Positions 1 through 8,105 of a stretch of DNA of 64,000 nucleotides are shown one piece after another (the stretch's first letter is position 1; every line of letters begins with the position of its first letter). A program made the position numbers and the translations under genes. Under the pieces are notes generated by a model that had not been told where the DNA came from, did no database searches, and saw only the letters and a list, made by a program, of their open reading frames with translations. The DNA is from Bacteroidales bacterium (GTDB lineage: Bacteria; Bacteroidota; Bacteroidia; Bacteroidales; UBA932), in the NCBI GenBank assembly GCA_017938925.1, contig JAGBAO010000002.1, forward strand, positions 1 through 64,000. Direction: 5' to 3'.

Positions 1-78
1 ATACTACCTTGTTACTGGCACCTTGATTATAGTCAGCCATTTCTCCGGATCTTCCTGATTCCAGATGCCGTCAACGTA

Positions 79-825
79 TTAGTAGCGTGGCGGATAAGTA
101 ATCGTATATCCGTTTGCCTCAATCCATTCAAGTACTTCACGAATGTTTTCGTTCAGGCGGTTGTATGGGCCATAAACCTTCATACATACAGCTTCTGTGG
201 CCTGAGGAATCTGCTTGAACTTGATTATATCGGAGTCCTTTCCCATAGCTGCAACCTGCTCGCAGTACTCGATGTCAATATTTTCCTTCCTATATCCTCC
301 GTGCTCGATGGTATAGCAGTAACCAGGCTCCGGACACTCACATCCCAGACGAGCCATCTCCGGGCCGATTGTCATGTAGCACAGTTTTCCAAGTTCATCG
401 TACGACGGAATTTCGGCACGATGCGATGCGACAATAATCGCAGGTAATGAATCAATATAGATCTTTTCCATTTCATTAAGTTTCTTCTGGAAAGTAATCA
501 TCGCCGACAGCCGGTCCCTGCACTCGGTCAGCAACTGCAACTGTTCCTGGCAACTGCGGATCTTCTCTTCAAGCATATCGATTGAAGGACGTTGAGTCTC
601 GGAATCATACATAGTACGAATCTCCTCCAGACTGAATCCCAGCCCCTTCAAGCGTACGATATTCAAAGCCTTCTGCATCTGCACGACTGAATAGTACCGA
701 TATCCGGTACTATAGTCGATGATCTCCGGCACAAGCAGTTTGATCTTCTCATAATGCCTCAGAGCCCTCACAGTGACACGACAAAGGCGCGAAAACTCCC
801 CGATTTTTAATCCATTTCTATTCAT
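79..825 (-). CDS. MerR-family regulator with GyrI-like effector domain, shortened by an in-frame stop
   Basis: Residues 6-75 form a MerR winged helix (KIGEFSRLCRVTVRALRHYE, then TGYRYY). A short coiled coil follows at about 80-115, and a GyrI-like small-molecule-binding domain fills the rest. Such proteins bend promoter DNA and switch on efflux or detoxification genes when a ligand binds. The TAA at 79-81 (complement) ends the gene inside the conserved end of the GyrI domain. The same frame stays open for 24 more codons (YVDGIWNQEDPEKW and onward) to a TAG at 4-6, and those codons read as the normal end of the family. The protein made is therefore short, or the gene carries a nonsense mutation. 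A -7 box lies at 843-850 and a TTG at 873-875, 22 bp apart, which is the long spacing MerR proteins act on. Confidence 0.85.
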   Translation of the reverse strand: MNRNGLKIGEFSRLCRVTVRALRHYEKIKLLVPEIIDYSTGYRYYSVVQMQKALNIVRLKGLGFSLEEIRTMYDSETQRPSIDMLEEKIRSCQEQLQLLTECRDRLSAMITFQKKLNEMEKIYIDSLPAIIVASHRAEIPSYDELGKLCYMTIGPEMARLGCECPEPGYCYTIEHGGYRKENIDIEYCEQVAAMGKDSDIIKFKQIPQATEAVCMKVYGPYNRLNENIREVLEWIEANGYTITYPPRY

Positions 826-842
826 AACGCGTTATTTGCCAG

Positions 843-875
843 CAAATATAAAACATGCCCTAAGGTACGAGTCAA
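843..875 (-). promoter_or_regulatory. Promoter of the MerR-type gene with a long spacer and a dyad
   Basis: On the minus strand, TTG and TATATTTG (a Bacteroidetes -7 box) are 22 bp apart. Between them lies TACCTTAGGG, an imperfect dyad. Over-long spacers holding a dyad are the usual MerR operator, so autoregulation is likely. The boxes are seen directly; the regulator assignment is inference. Confidence 0.5.
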
Positions 876-946
876 GAGGATATCTGAAAATTTATGCATA
901 ACTTTACCAAATAAATCAGGATTTGTACTACCTATTGTCAAACAGT

Positions 947-1306
947 ATGGAGGATTTTATACTCAGAGAAATAGACCGGCTGGGCGAGATGCTACTGATT
1001 ATCGCTCGGAAACTTGGCCTGCAGGAGGACGTTATGCCGGATTATTCCCTGTTAGATGTCAAGGATGAATTCGATAAAGCGGTCTGCCCAATTAATCTGG
1101 ATGCTTTACTTGAACAGGAGAATCCAGTCTGGTATCTTGTGGAAACTGAGAAGATTTCAGACCACAGTCTAGAGACATTTATTGAGATTCTATTTCATTC
1201 CGACCTCGACGAAGACAGGAAGGCGGCAATCCTACACGATGCTCTTGCATATCTGGACGGTAAGGGATTTTTCTCTTTCAAGCTTCATGCTCTGAGCAAC
1301 AGTTGA
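947..1306 (+). CDS. Small protein of unknown function, possibly DUF6483-like
   Basis: This 119-residue soluble protein is acidic and mostly helical, beginning MEDFILREIDRLGEMLLIIA. The opening helix and the late segment FHSDLDEDRKAAIL recall a family of small hypothetical proteins (DUF6483-like), but I cannot confirm that by eye. The ATG at 947 is preferred over the in-frame TTG at 923 because family-like sequence starts there. It is divergent from the MerR gene and shares its upstream region. No signal peptide or membrane segment is visible. Function unknown. Confidence 0.6.
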   Translation: MEDFILREIDRLGEMLLIIARKLGLQEDVMPDYSLLDVKDEFDKAVCPINLDALLEQENPVWYLVETEKISDHSLETFIEILFHSDLDEDRKAAILHDALAYLDGKGFFSFKLHALSNS

Positions 1307-1337
1307 ATTCAGATTCATCTCTGAACTTGATAAAGCT

Positions 1338-1377
1338 AGGAGTTGCAGATTGGAACAAATGTTTCACTGCAACTCCT
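1338..1377. terminator. Perfect 11-bp stem-loop after the small unknown gene
   Basis: AGGAGTTGCAG (1338-1348) pairs perfectly with CTGCAACTCCT (1367-1377) across an 18-nt loop. It sits between the end of the gene at 1306 and the convergent RloB-like gene. There is no strong T-run, so it may be a terminator or an RNA-stabilising hairpin. Confidence 0.4.
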
Positions 1378-1449
1378 TCTGCATTAAAACAACAAGCATT
1401 CACAGGAATCTACATTTGCGGATACAAATGAGTGAAGCCGAGATGGCTT

Positions 1450-2295
1450 TCATTTCTCGCTCCTCTTCATATGCTCTCGAAACTCACGTTTGTTACGAAT
1501 ATAATCATCATATTCACTAGCATTGGAGTTAAGAGTATCCACAAGATACCTGGCCATCAAATGCATCTGTGTCGCAAACAAAACTGGAATACCATTTTCG
1601 TCGAGAGCATAGTGAGATGCAGAATTCTTGATACCATCATGCATCTGTTCAAATGCTCTTATCGAATTCAATCCGCCTGAAATCAAAGTATCACCAAGAG
1701 ACTTCATTGTTTGGCCTCGCTTTGCTCGTGGCAATTCTTTAAGGACGGCCAGATCCTCCTCTGGATTGTTTAAATAGCAGTAATAGAGCCATATCTCAAA
1801 ACATGGGTTACTAATCACCCATTCTCCGTTATCGCCTTCAGCTTTTTCTCTAAGAATATCCACTAATTGGTCATAGAACTCATCCACATCTGTCAACAAG
1901 AAGATCTTATCCATCACATCTAGTTGAAACTTCTGTATATCTGTCTCAATTATTCCAGATGTACGGATATCTTTCCATCGTTCCTGCATCTGATTAGGAT
2001 GAAGCCCTTGACCTTCTTTTGATAGAAAAATCACTCGTAACGATGACGGCCCCGTACCCTTTATAAGCACCTTTAGGAAATCACGCTCACGCTTGGTACC
2101 ACCTGAAATAACGAACACCAGTTCATAAGGCAGAGTACCATCTGACTTACTATACATCGATGGTACACCAGAAGTCATGACTTCGTCTCCTAGAACGTAA
2201 TCAGTCCAATCAGAGTCTACATGACGCAAAGGCTCTAGCTCTTGTGTTCCACTGTACTTTTTATATGTCAGTTTACGACTACTCGACATAACCAT
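1450..2295 (-). CDS. RloB/AbiLii-like TOPRIM-fold protein
   Basis: RloB-family proteins are TOPRIM-fold, probably nucleases, paired with an AAA ATPase in abortive-infection modules such as lactococcal AbiL. Visible family landmarks are a GTKRERDFL segment (66-74) where the usual EGxxTExxY motif lies, LLTDVDEF (133-140) as the acidic motif, and the signature SNPCFEIWL at 162-170. The first motif is degenerate: glycine replaces the usual first glutamate. The gene overlaps the end of the upstream ATPase gene by 17 bp, so the two are translationally coupled. Starts at 2295 and 2289 are both possible. A role in phage defence is inferred from the pairing. Confidence 0.75.
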   Translation of the reverse strand: MVMSSSRKLTYKKYSGTQELEPLRHVDSDWTDYVLGDEVMTSGVPSMYSKSDGTLPYELVFVISGGTKRERDFLKVLIKGTGPSSLRVIFLSKEGQGLHPNQMQERWKDIRTSGIIETDIQKFQLDVMDKIFLLTDVDEFYDQLVDILREKAEGDNGEWVISNPCFEIWLYYCYLNNPEEDLAVLKELPRAKRGQTMKSLGDTLISGGLNSIRAFEQMHDGIKNSASHYALDENGIPVLFATQMHLMARYLVDTLNSNASEYDDYIRNKREFREHMKRSEK

Positions 2296-3604
2296 TCAAA
2301 AGATTTACGAAACGAATAGCTCCATAACGGCCTTCATTGTATCCACGAAGAGTGGATATTGTACTATGCTCTTTAAAATCGTTATGAGAATATAGTACAG
2401 AAGTTCCCTCGCGTTTATCTACAAACCATATCTCATCCGACCGTAACACGTCTTTTGCTTCTAGTAATGCTGTATCGTGAGTTGTGAAAATGAGCTGACC
2501 ATTTGTATCATTGGTCTTTGCAAAGAACTCCACAATACCTTTAACCATGGTTGGGCTCAAACAATAGTTGATTTCATCTACTATAACAGTCTTACCCTTC
2601 TTTGAAGCGAAATACAATGCTGGCAACAGAGTCAAAGCCCTTAGTGTTCCATCAGATTGTGCACTGGTATCAAGATGGCCGACAAAACCATCTTTACCCA
2701 AATTGTCAAAAATCAGCTGATATACCTTACGGACGCCATCCTCTACATTTATAGAGAGTACTGGAGTATTGTTAGCATTTAGCGATAACGATTCTACCTT
2801 ATCAAAATCATCGGGAAGAGTATTCGCCAACTTGATATGAGATTGAGCCCATTGATCGAAATCATTCTCTACCAGGCTTAAATCCTGAACACCTACCTCC
2901 AAAGCAAATATCAGCTTACGAGCAAACTCCATCATAGTCTTATCTTCACGCAGCAACTCGATCAAGGAAGGCAAAAAAGAATGGACACCGATGATTTCAA
3001 GCTTACTTCTAAACCACCTCAGCGCCAATCTGCATCTATTATCCTGCACAATAGGGAACTCCGCATTGAGCGACAAAAGTGAAGACATCTGATTTTTAGC
3101 CAACATCTTCTGCGTGGCATCTGCAATAGCATTATCAACCTCTACACCATCAGTATAAGTAACCATGTTTTTCTTGCGCTCAAAGACGAGTTCCATACGC
3201 TCCTCTTTAGGGAAAGTCTCAGACAAAGACTCACGCAAAACACCAGTCAGACCTATCTCAACCTCATAGAAGAAGTACTTCTTCTGGAACTCAAACTCTA
3301 CAGCTATACATATAGGTTCTGCAGTAGGATTAGACTTCAAGAGATAGAAAAACTTTTGAAGCTCTATCTTCCTAATGAAATTCTTATCACACGCAAATGT
3401 CCGGATAAACTCTAAAGCCTTAACGAGGTTTGATTTACCGGCACCATTGGCACCATAAATTGCAGCTTGCTTCAACACAGGCACCTCACCATATTGAGTA
3501 TAAATATGATAATTCAGATGTGTTCTCTTCATATTAGGGAACATATCAAACTGAACCTCATTATCAAAAGAAAGGAAATTCTTAAGGATTATACGGAGTA
3601 TCAT
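2279..3604 (-). CDS. RloA/AbiLi-like AAA ATPase, OLD/ABC type
   Basis: This is an AAA_15/AAA_21-type ATPase of the SMC/ABC class. Residues 1-20 read as the typical first strand (ILKNFLSFDNEVQFD). Walker A is GANGAGKS at 51-58. A signature-like SAQSDGTLRAL comes before Walker B VIVDE at about 340-344, and a switch histidine follows in FTTHDT. The 441-residue length fits AbiLi/RloA proteins. With the RloB-like gene that follows, it makes an ATPase-plus-TOPRIM pair, a split arrangement resembling OLD or Gabija proteins. The likely role is sensing infection and unleashing the partner nuclease; this is family knowledge, not shown here. Confidence 0.8.
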   Translation of the reverse strand: MILRIILKNFLSFDNEVQFDMFPNMKRTHLNYHIYTQYGEVPVLKQAAIYGANGAGKSNLVKALEFIRTFACDKNFIRKIELQKFFYLLKSNPTAEPICIAVEFEFQKKYFFYEVEIGLTGVLRESLSETFPKEERMELVFERKKNMVTYTDGVEVDNAIADATQKMLAKNQMSSLLSLNAEFPIVQDNRCRLALRWFRSKLEIIGVHSFLPSLIELLREDKTMMEFARKLIFALEVGVQDLSLVENDFDQWAQSHIKLANTLPDDFDKVESLSLNANNTPVLSINVEDGVRKVYQLIFDNLGKDGFVGHLDTSAQSDGTLRALTLLPALYFASKKGKTVIVDEINYCLSPTMVKGIVEFFAKTNDTNGQLIFTTHDTALLEAKDVLRSDEIWFVDKREGTSVLYSHNDFKEHSTISTLRGYNEGRYGAIRFVNLLNGYVE

Positions 3605-3643
3605 AATCGTGGCGTTTTGTGTTCATATATACCATTCTCAGCA

Positions 3644-3683
3644 CAAAGTTATAAAATAAAAACCAATCCGTGAAATTTTCACG
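3644..3683 (-). promoter_or_regulatory. Promoter and palindromic operator of the AbiL-like pair
   Basis: The complement of 3644-3651 is TAACTTTG, a -7 box 40 bp before the ATPase start. CGTGAAATTTTCACG at 3669-3683 is a perfect 7-1-7 palindrome centred about 28 bp upstream of the box, near where a -33 element would lie. It is a plausible repressor site; no dedicated regulator gene is adjacent. Confidence 0.5.
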
Positions 3684-3781
3684 CCATAATATGGTGTAAA
3701 TGTCACTTATGCAACAACAATTCCAGACATTATATTATCGCCTGATGATAATGTAAATTCGAATTTCTCTTACAACCTACC

Positions 3782-3826
3782 TTCTGCAATTTGCAACCAG
3801 GTTGCAGAATATTGGCAATATCTTTG
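3782..3826 (+). promoter_or_regulatory. Promoter of the CDF gene with a metalloregulator-like dyad
   Basis: TGCAACCAGGTTGCA is an inverted repeat, and the flanking TTCTGCAA/TTGCAGAA makes a second, overlapping one. TATCTTTG at 3819-3826 is a -7 box 24 bp before the ATG. TGCAAC-type dyads in front of metal-efflux genes suggest control by a Fur/Zur- or ArsR-type repressor. A decayed Fur-family gene lies just downstream. Confidence 0.5.
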
Positions 3827-3850
3827 TGCCATATCAAATGATTAACTGAT

Positions 3851-4480
3851 ATGGCACATTTTCATTCACATAACCATACGGAGCATTCCGTAAATGCTCC
3901 AGTCAGGATATTGTATATATGCTTGGCAATCAATCTAATATTTGTTATAGCAGAGGCATTTGCCGGCTGGAAGAGCAATTCGACCGGACTGCTGTCCGAT
4001 GCTGGTCATAATCTCAGTGATGCCCTCGGGCTTTTGCTGTCACTTGCTGCGATCTATCTGAATCGGTCAGGAAATAAGACAAACCAGACAGTATCCAGAT
4101 ATATTACTCTCGCAAACGGACTTCTTCTGCTTGGAGCAATAGCCCTGATAGTCTATGAAAGCATCGACAAGATCATCAATCCTCAGGAAATCAATGCAAC
4201 GGCAATCATAGCAGTCTCATCTGTCGCTATCTTTATAAACGGGCTTACAGCCTGGCTTCTGATGAAAGGTCAGGGAGATGACATTAACATCAAGGCAGCA
4301 TATCTTCATGCTGCAACCGACGCACTCGTATCAGTCAGCGTCGTCATCTCAGGCATCATTATCTCAACGACAGGATGGAATATGATAGATCCCCTTTTAA
4401 GTCTTGCTATCAGCATATTCATAGCATTCCCTACTATAAAACTCATTCGCACTGCATTGACAACAATCAGAAACCGCTAA
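3851..4480 (+). CDS. Cation diffusion facilitator (CzcD-like) lacking its C-terminal domain
   Basis: CDF proteins export Zn2+, Co2+ or similar ions in exchange for protons. The histidine-rich N-terminus (HFHSHNHTEH) and six membrane helices are present. Both metal-site motifs are intact: HNLSD (H53, D57) in helix 2 and HAATD (H153, D157) in helix 5. The protein stops at residue 209, just after helix 6, whereas the family is usually near 300 residues with a cytoplasmic dimerisation domain of about 80 residues. A Fur-family remnant begins 12 bp after the stop, so a deletion spanning the tail is likely. CDFs without the tail exist and can work, so activity cannot be excluded. Confidence 0.85.
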   Translation: MAHFHSHNHTEHSVNAPVRILYICLAINLIFVIAEAFAGWKSNSTGLLSDAGHNLSDALGLLLSLAAIYLNRSGNKTNQTVSRYITLANGLLLLGAIALIVYESIDKIINPQEINATAIIAVSSVAIFINGLTAWLLMKGQGDDINIKAAYLHAATDALVSVSVVISGIIISTTGWNMIDPLLSLAISIFIAFPTIKLIRTALTTIRNR

Positions 4481-4491
4481 ATTTGCAGACT

Positions 4492-4572
4492 ATGCAAGAT
4501 ATCGAGAGGATACTGACTGATGCCGATGTGAAACCTACGGCAATACGCATGATGGTGATGAAGGAAATCTAA
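4492..4572 (+). pseudogene. Fur-family regulator remnant (N-terminal fragment)
   Basis: An ATG opens 26 codons (MQDIERILTDADVKPTAIRM, then VMKEI) that match the start of Fur/Zur proteins, where K/R-x-T-A-x-R opens the DNA-binding domain. A stop follows. Pieces that could be the next Fur segment occur in other frames: FSDVS, then ELLERTFVDIPAFIL near 4585-4640. Frameshifts have therefore broken the gene. Position right after a CDF transporter fits a metal-responsive Fur or Zur. The fragment is too short to bind DNA as the family does. Confidence 0.5.
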
Positions 4573-4628
4573 TGATTTAGTGATGTGAGCTACTGGAGAG
4601 GACATTTGTTGATATCCCGGCATTTATA

Positions 4629-5426
4629 TTAATGCTTGAGCAGGAACTCAATTGATTCAGCCGTATATGCTTGATTGCAAGCCTGCATGTGATTCAATCC
4701 TGGCAGGATCTTGAATTCTATTTCCGCTCCTGCTTTTCTGAATTTCCTTATTGTCTTCTTATAATCTTCAGGGTTGTCCATATCGTTTTCTCCCAAGGTG
4801 AAATATATCGGAGTCTTGACGACATTTTCAAGGACATATCGCTTTGGAGCTGCAGAAGCAAGCTGTGCGGCAGCAAATAAGTCAGGACGTTCCGACAGAA
4901 GTGCCCAGCCACCTTGAGCACCGAACGATGTGCCCATCAGATAGATTCTCGACGCGTCAATATTATAATCGGCAACCAGACTTTCAATCATAGAATAAAC
5001 ATGCTTACTGATTGTAGCCCAACTGTTTCCTTTGGTACATTTAGGAGCGACTACCATTGCATCAATTCCCTTTTCTATCAGATACTTGTCCAATGTGTGG
5101 ATGGCAGCATGCTGAATATATCTGTTGTCCTTTCCGTCACGTCCCCCTCCTCCATGCAGATATACGAATAGACATGGCTTCTTCGATGTGTCGCCAACTG
5201 CAGCATACTGTTTTTTGTAGTAATTCAGAGTGTACTCCGACGACACAAGGGAATCTGCAACAAAGGTTTCTGCTGTCATCTTGTATTCTGGATTTACTTC
5301 ACGCATAGGACGGTTGCCGCTTCTGTGCTGTGGAGGACGATGTCTGCTACGATATGGTGGGAAGCCCTGCGCCATACATCCTAACGATAATGTAAGAGAA
5401 ATAAATAAAAGATAGATGCGTCTCAT
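4629..5426 (-). CDS. Secreted alpha/beta-hydrolase, esterase/PHB-depolymerase-like
   Basis: A signal peptide (residues 1-19, ending GCMAQ) leads to an arginine/proline-rich linker and an alpha/beta-hydrolase domain. HGGGG at 91-95 is the oxyanion segment. The nucleophile is S167 in GTSFGAQGG, with the acid in GENDMD (about D215) and the histidine in LNHM (H246). This matches carboxylesterases of the LpqC/CE1 neighbourhood, which cleave ester-linked groups on polysaccharides or other esters. It is likely periplasmic or surface-exposed. The gene stands alone, convergent with the CDF/Fur region. Substrate unknown. Confidence 0.8.
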   Translation of the reverse strand: MRRIYLLFISLTLSLGCMAQGFPPYRSRHRPPQHRSGNRPMREVNPEYKMTAETFVADSLVSSEYTLNYYKKQYAAVGDTSKKPCLFVYLHGGGGRDGKDNRYIQHAAIHTLDKYLIEKGIDAMVVAPKCTKGNSWATISKHVYSMIESLVADYNIDASRIYLMGTSFGAQGGWALLSERPDLFAAAQLASAAPKRYVLENVVKTPIYFTLGENDMDNPEDYKKTIRKFRKAGAEIEFKILPGLNHMQACNQAYTAESIEFLLKH

Positions 5427-5617
5427 AGAAATGGGTTTAATTGTCTCTTAATTAGACCTCCCGGCACTCTCATAGTTTAATTACCCCGCATTTATCTTGA
5501 TAGTCCTCGCTATTGCATCAGATCTTGCAAACTAAATTCCCTTTTCACGGCATTTAAGGCTATGCTTCGGAAAGGGCCAGGGAGGAGATATTAGTCTGCG
5601 CGCATACGTGATATGAC

Positions 5618-6823
5618 TTAGCTGAAGAATAAAACCATTAACTGCGCTGCCAGTACCCTGAGGAACATGGACAGAGGATATACGGTAGCATATGATACGC
5701 CTGTCTTGTCTGAATCACGATCCTGTTCAGAAGCATAAGCAAGTGCCGGAGGATTTGTGCAGGCACCGGAAAGTACTCCGGTCAATGTATTGTAGTCCAG
5801 TTTCAGGACATATTTGCCAATGAATCCTCCTGTAAGGACTGGAACTGCCGTTATTAATGCGCCATACAAGATCCATTTCATTCCGTCCCCATGAACTAGC
5901 GTATCGATGAATCCCTCCCCTGCTTCCAATCCTACGCAAGCAAGGAAAAGAGATATGCCGATTTCACGTATCATAAGATTCGCGCTAGGTGTCGTATAGG
6001 TAATAATGTGAAACTTGGGTCCGAAACGGCTGATAAGAATCGACACGATCAGCGGACCTCCTGCAAGGCCCAGTTTGACTGGCTGAGGTATTCCGGGAAA
6101 ACTGATGGGAATACTTCCCAATATGCATCCGAGTGCGATTCCTATGAAAATAGGTATAAGATTGGGCTGGTCAGGGTTATTCTGAACACTGCCCTTCGTT
6201 TCGACCTTGTTATGGGAGGCGATGTTTGAATGTACGCCTGATATTCTATAAAGCATCATTCTGATCAGAACGAATGAAAGTATGCATCCGATGACTCCCA
6301 AAGGATAAGCGACAGCATAGCCTTGAGCCATATCTGTTGCAGTGTTGCCTGTTGTATCAAAGTATGCCTGCTGTGCCGCACCGAGCCCTGGTGTATTCGT
6401 TACGGCACCTGACATTATGCCAGTGATTGTTGTCGCAGGGATACCAGACAGGAAATAAATGCCTATGGTCACAAGCACACCGGTTGCAATTACAAATACA
6501 GCCAGACCGTTAAGAGCAAGTCCACCTGAACGGAAACTTGAGAAAAATCCTGGACCAACCTGAAGCCCAATGGAATATACGAACAGTACAAGTCCGAACT
6601 CCTTCAGGAAATGAATCAGTTCATGGTCTATTGTAAGGCCGTAGTGACCGAATAATATTCCGATAAAGAGCACCCAGGTCGCTCCGAATGAAATGCCGCA
6701 GATTTTTGTCTTGCCGAGTATCCTGCCCAAGGCAATGACAATTGAAATGATTATGAGTATATGTGCGACTCCCCCACTCCAGGAGCCCTCTGCTCCTTCA
6801 AAAAGATTGTTTATGAGTTTCAT
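5618..6823 (-). CDS. AAE-family (YidE/YbjL) exchanger without the RCK domains
   Basis: This family includes aspartate:alanine exchangers and is built of two homologous membrane halves. Usually about 550 residues with two RCK (TrkA_C) domains between the halves, this copy has 401. Both repeat motifs are present: SGAVTNTPGLGAAQQA in the first half and SGACTNPPALAYASEQ in the second, each followed by a YP[L] segment. Between them, where the RCK pair should be, is only a hydrophilic linker of about 25 residues (near 195-222). The frame is uninterrupted, so it is an in-frame loss or an old short form. The start lies directly against the stop of the LysR gene, making an operon. Confidence 0.85.
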   Translation of the reverse strand: MKLINNLFEGAEGSWSGGVAHILIIISIVIALGRILGKTKICGISFGATWVLFIGILFGHYGLTIDHELIHFLKEFGLVLFVYSIGLQVGPGFFSSFRSGGLALNGLAVFVIATGVLVTIGIYFLSGIPATTITGIMSGAVTNTPGLGAAQQAYFDTTGNTATDMAQGYAVAYPLGVIGCILSFVLIRMMLYRISGVHSNIASHNKVETKGSVQNNPDQPNLIPIFIGIALGCILGSIPISFPGIPQPVKLGLAGGPLIVSILISRFGPKFHIITYTTPSANLMIREIGISLFLACVGLEAGEGFIDTLVHGDGMKWILYGALITAVPVLTGGFIGKYVLKLDYNTLTGVLSGACTNPPALAYASEQDRDSDKTGVSYATVYPLSMFLRVLAAQLMVLFFS

Positions 6824-7729
6824 CTATTCAAGCCATTGTATGGCCCTTTCTCTCACGGCTTCAGATTCCTGCAGCATTCTGATGAACTCCTCCGCTGCCT
6901 TCTTCCGATAAGCACTTCTCTCTGTATGGACACATCCGACCATGATATTGTCGGGGACATCAAACGGAATGGCAACAAGACCGGTTGTCTGATGAATGAC
7001 CGCCTCTGACAGTATGGTAATCAGACTGCTTCCGCGTACAATATCCAGTAGGACATTGACTTCATTGAGCTCCATCCTGATATTCAACTGGTTGTAAGCG
7101 GATGGGTACAGTTTGTCGAACTCATTCCTGGACTGAAGTCCTTTGGATGGCATTGCTATTCCATTAGGTAGAATGTCTTGAAGAGTAGCCTTTGTCTTTT
7201 CAGCAAGAGGATGATTTCTGCTTACAATGACAGAGAGGTTGTTGTCAAAGAGGACATGCGATTCTATGACAGGGTGAACGGAAGTCGGCTTGAAGGAAAG
7301 CACGAAATCAAGTTCACGCTTTTCAAGCATAGACATCAGTTCTTCCATGGTCTTGTAGAATATATTGAGCTTTACTGCCGGATATGCCTTGGTAAATGCA
7401 ATGACGGTTTCCGTGAGGATCGGGGCAAATGTATAAGTAATACCAATGTTTAGGGAACCGGAGAGCATCTTCTTGAGGTCATTGACAGTGTCCATACAAG
7501 TCGCAGCATCCATCAATGTCCTTTTCGCAATCGGCAGGAGCCTTTCCCCGCTCTCAGTGAGCTGAACACGATGGCTGTCCCTTTCGAACAGCACTGTGTC
7601 CATTTCCTGCTCCAGTTGTCTTATCTGTTGTGAAAGCGTACTCTGTGTAACAAAGAGGGCTCTCGCAGCTTCAGAGAAATTAAGTGTCTCGGCCGTCTTT
7701 ACGAAATACTTCAGTTGTCTCAGTTCCAT
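6824..7729 (-). CDS. LysR-family transcriptional regulator
   Basis: An N-terminal winged helix (MELRQLKYFVKTAETLNFSE, VTQSTLSQQIRQLE) is followed by a periplasmic-binding-like effector domain from about residue 90 to 300. The 301-residue length is normal, and the effector part resembles CynR/OxyR-type members. It is co-transcribed with the exchanger that follows without a gap, and probably with the 52-residue membrane protein upstream, so it likely controls the exchanger in response to its substrate. That link is inference from position. Confidence 0.88.
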   Translation of the reverse strand: MELRQLKYFVKTAETLNFSEAARALFVTQSTLSQQIRQLEQEMDTVLFERDSHRVQLTESGERLLPIAKRTLMDAATCMDTVNDLKKMLSGSLNIGITYTFAPILTETVIAFTKAYPAVKLNIFYKTMEELMSMLEKRELDFVLSFKPTSVHPVIESHVLFDNNLSVIVSRNHPLAEKTKATLQDILPNGIAMPSKGLQSRNEFDKLYPSAYNQLNIRMELNEVNVLLDIVRGSSLITILSEAVIHQTTGLVAIPFDVPDNIMVGCVHTERSAYRKKAAEEFIRMLQESEAVRERAIQWLE

Positions 7730-7755
7730 AACTATGCCAGTAAACTATTCTATCT

Positions 7756-7914
7756 TCAGTCAATCATATCGCGATATTCTTTCAACGAATCCTTCAAGTT
7801 TTCAGGATCATCCAACTTGATTTTGTCTCTGCTTATAAAGACTCGAAGTCTTTCAATAGCAGATAAAACAAATGCCAATGTCAAACAGCATGCAATAATG
7901 ATCAAAGCTTTCAT
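7756..7914 (-). CDS. Small single-span membrane protein
   Basis: A 52-codon reading frame on the minus strand starts MKALIIIACCLTLAFVLSAI, one membrane helix, and ends in a charged cytoplasmic tail (KIKLDDPENLKDSLKEYRDM). It has its own -7 box (TACCTTTG, complement of 7942-7949) and ends 26 bp before the LysR start, so it is probably the first gene of the LysR/exchanger operon. No family recognised. The promoter, hydrophobic profile and operon position are the reasons to believe it is real. Confidence 0.55.
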   Translation of the reverse strand: MKALIIIACCLTLAFVLSAIERLRVFISRDKIKLDDPENLKDSLKEYRDMID

Positions 7915-7941
7915 ATCTCTATGGTTTTAAAATTAACGTCG

Positions 7942-7949
7942 CAAAGGTA
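7942..7949 (-). promoter_or_regulatory. -7 box for the small membrane protein/LysR/exchanger operon
   Basis: The complement reads TACCTTTG, a match to TAnnTTTG, 28 bp before the ATG at 7914. No clear -33 TTTG was found at the usual distance. Confidence 0.45.
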
Positions 7950-8066
7950 TCGTCAATCCAAAAGCATAAAAAGCATCGGCTCGTGTTTGTTTCTATAGCA
8001 ATAATCGCCGATAGTTATTGCATCGTGCATAATTTCATAGGCATTTCAATATCTCTGAACTTTTCT

Positions 8067-8074
8067 ATATTTGC
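8067..8074 (+). promoter_or_regulatory. -7 box before the Crp/Fnr tail fragment
   Basis: TATATTTG lies about 30 bp before the ATG at 8106. The promoter may be left over from a complete regulator gene or may drive the short frame as it now stands. Coordinates are accurate to a base or two. Confidence 0.35.
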
Positions 8075-8105
8075 TGTGATTTTTCATTCATAAAGATCAG
8101 ACAGT

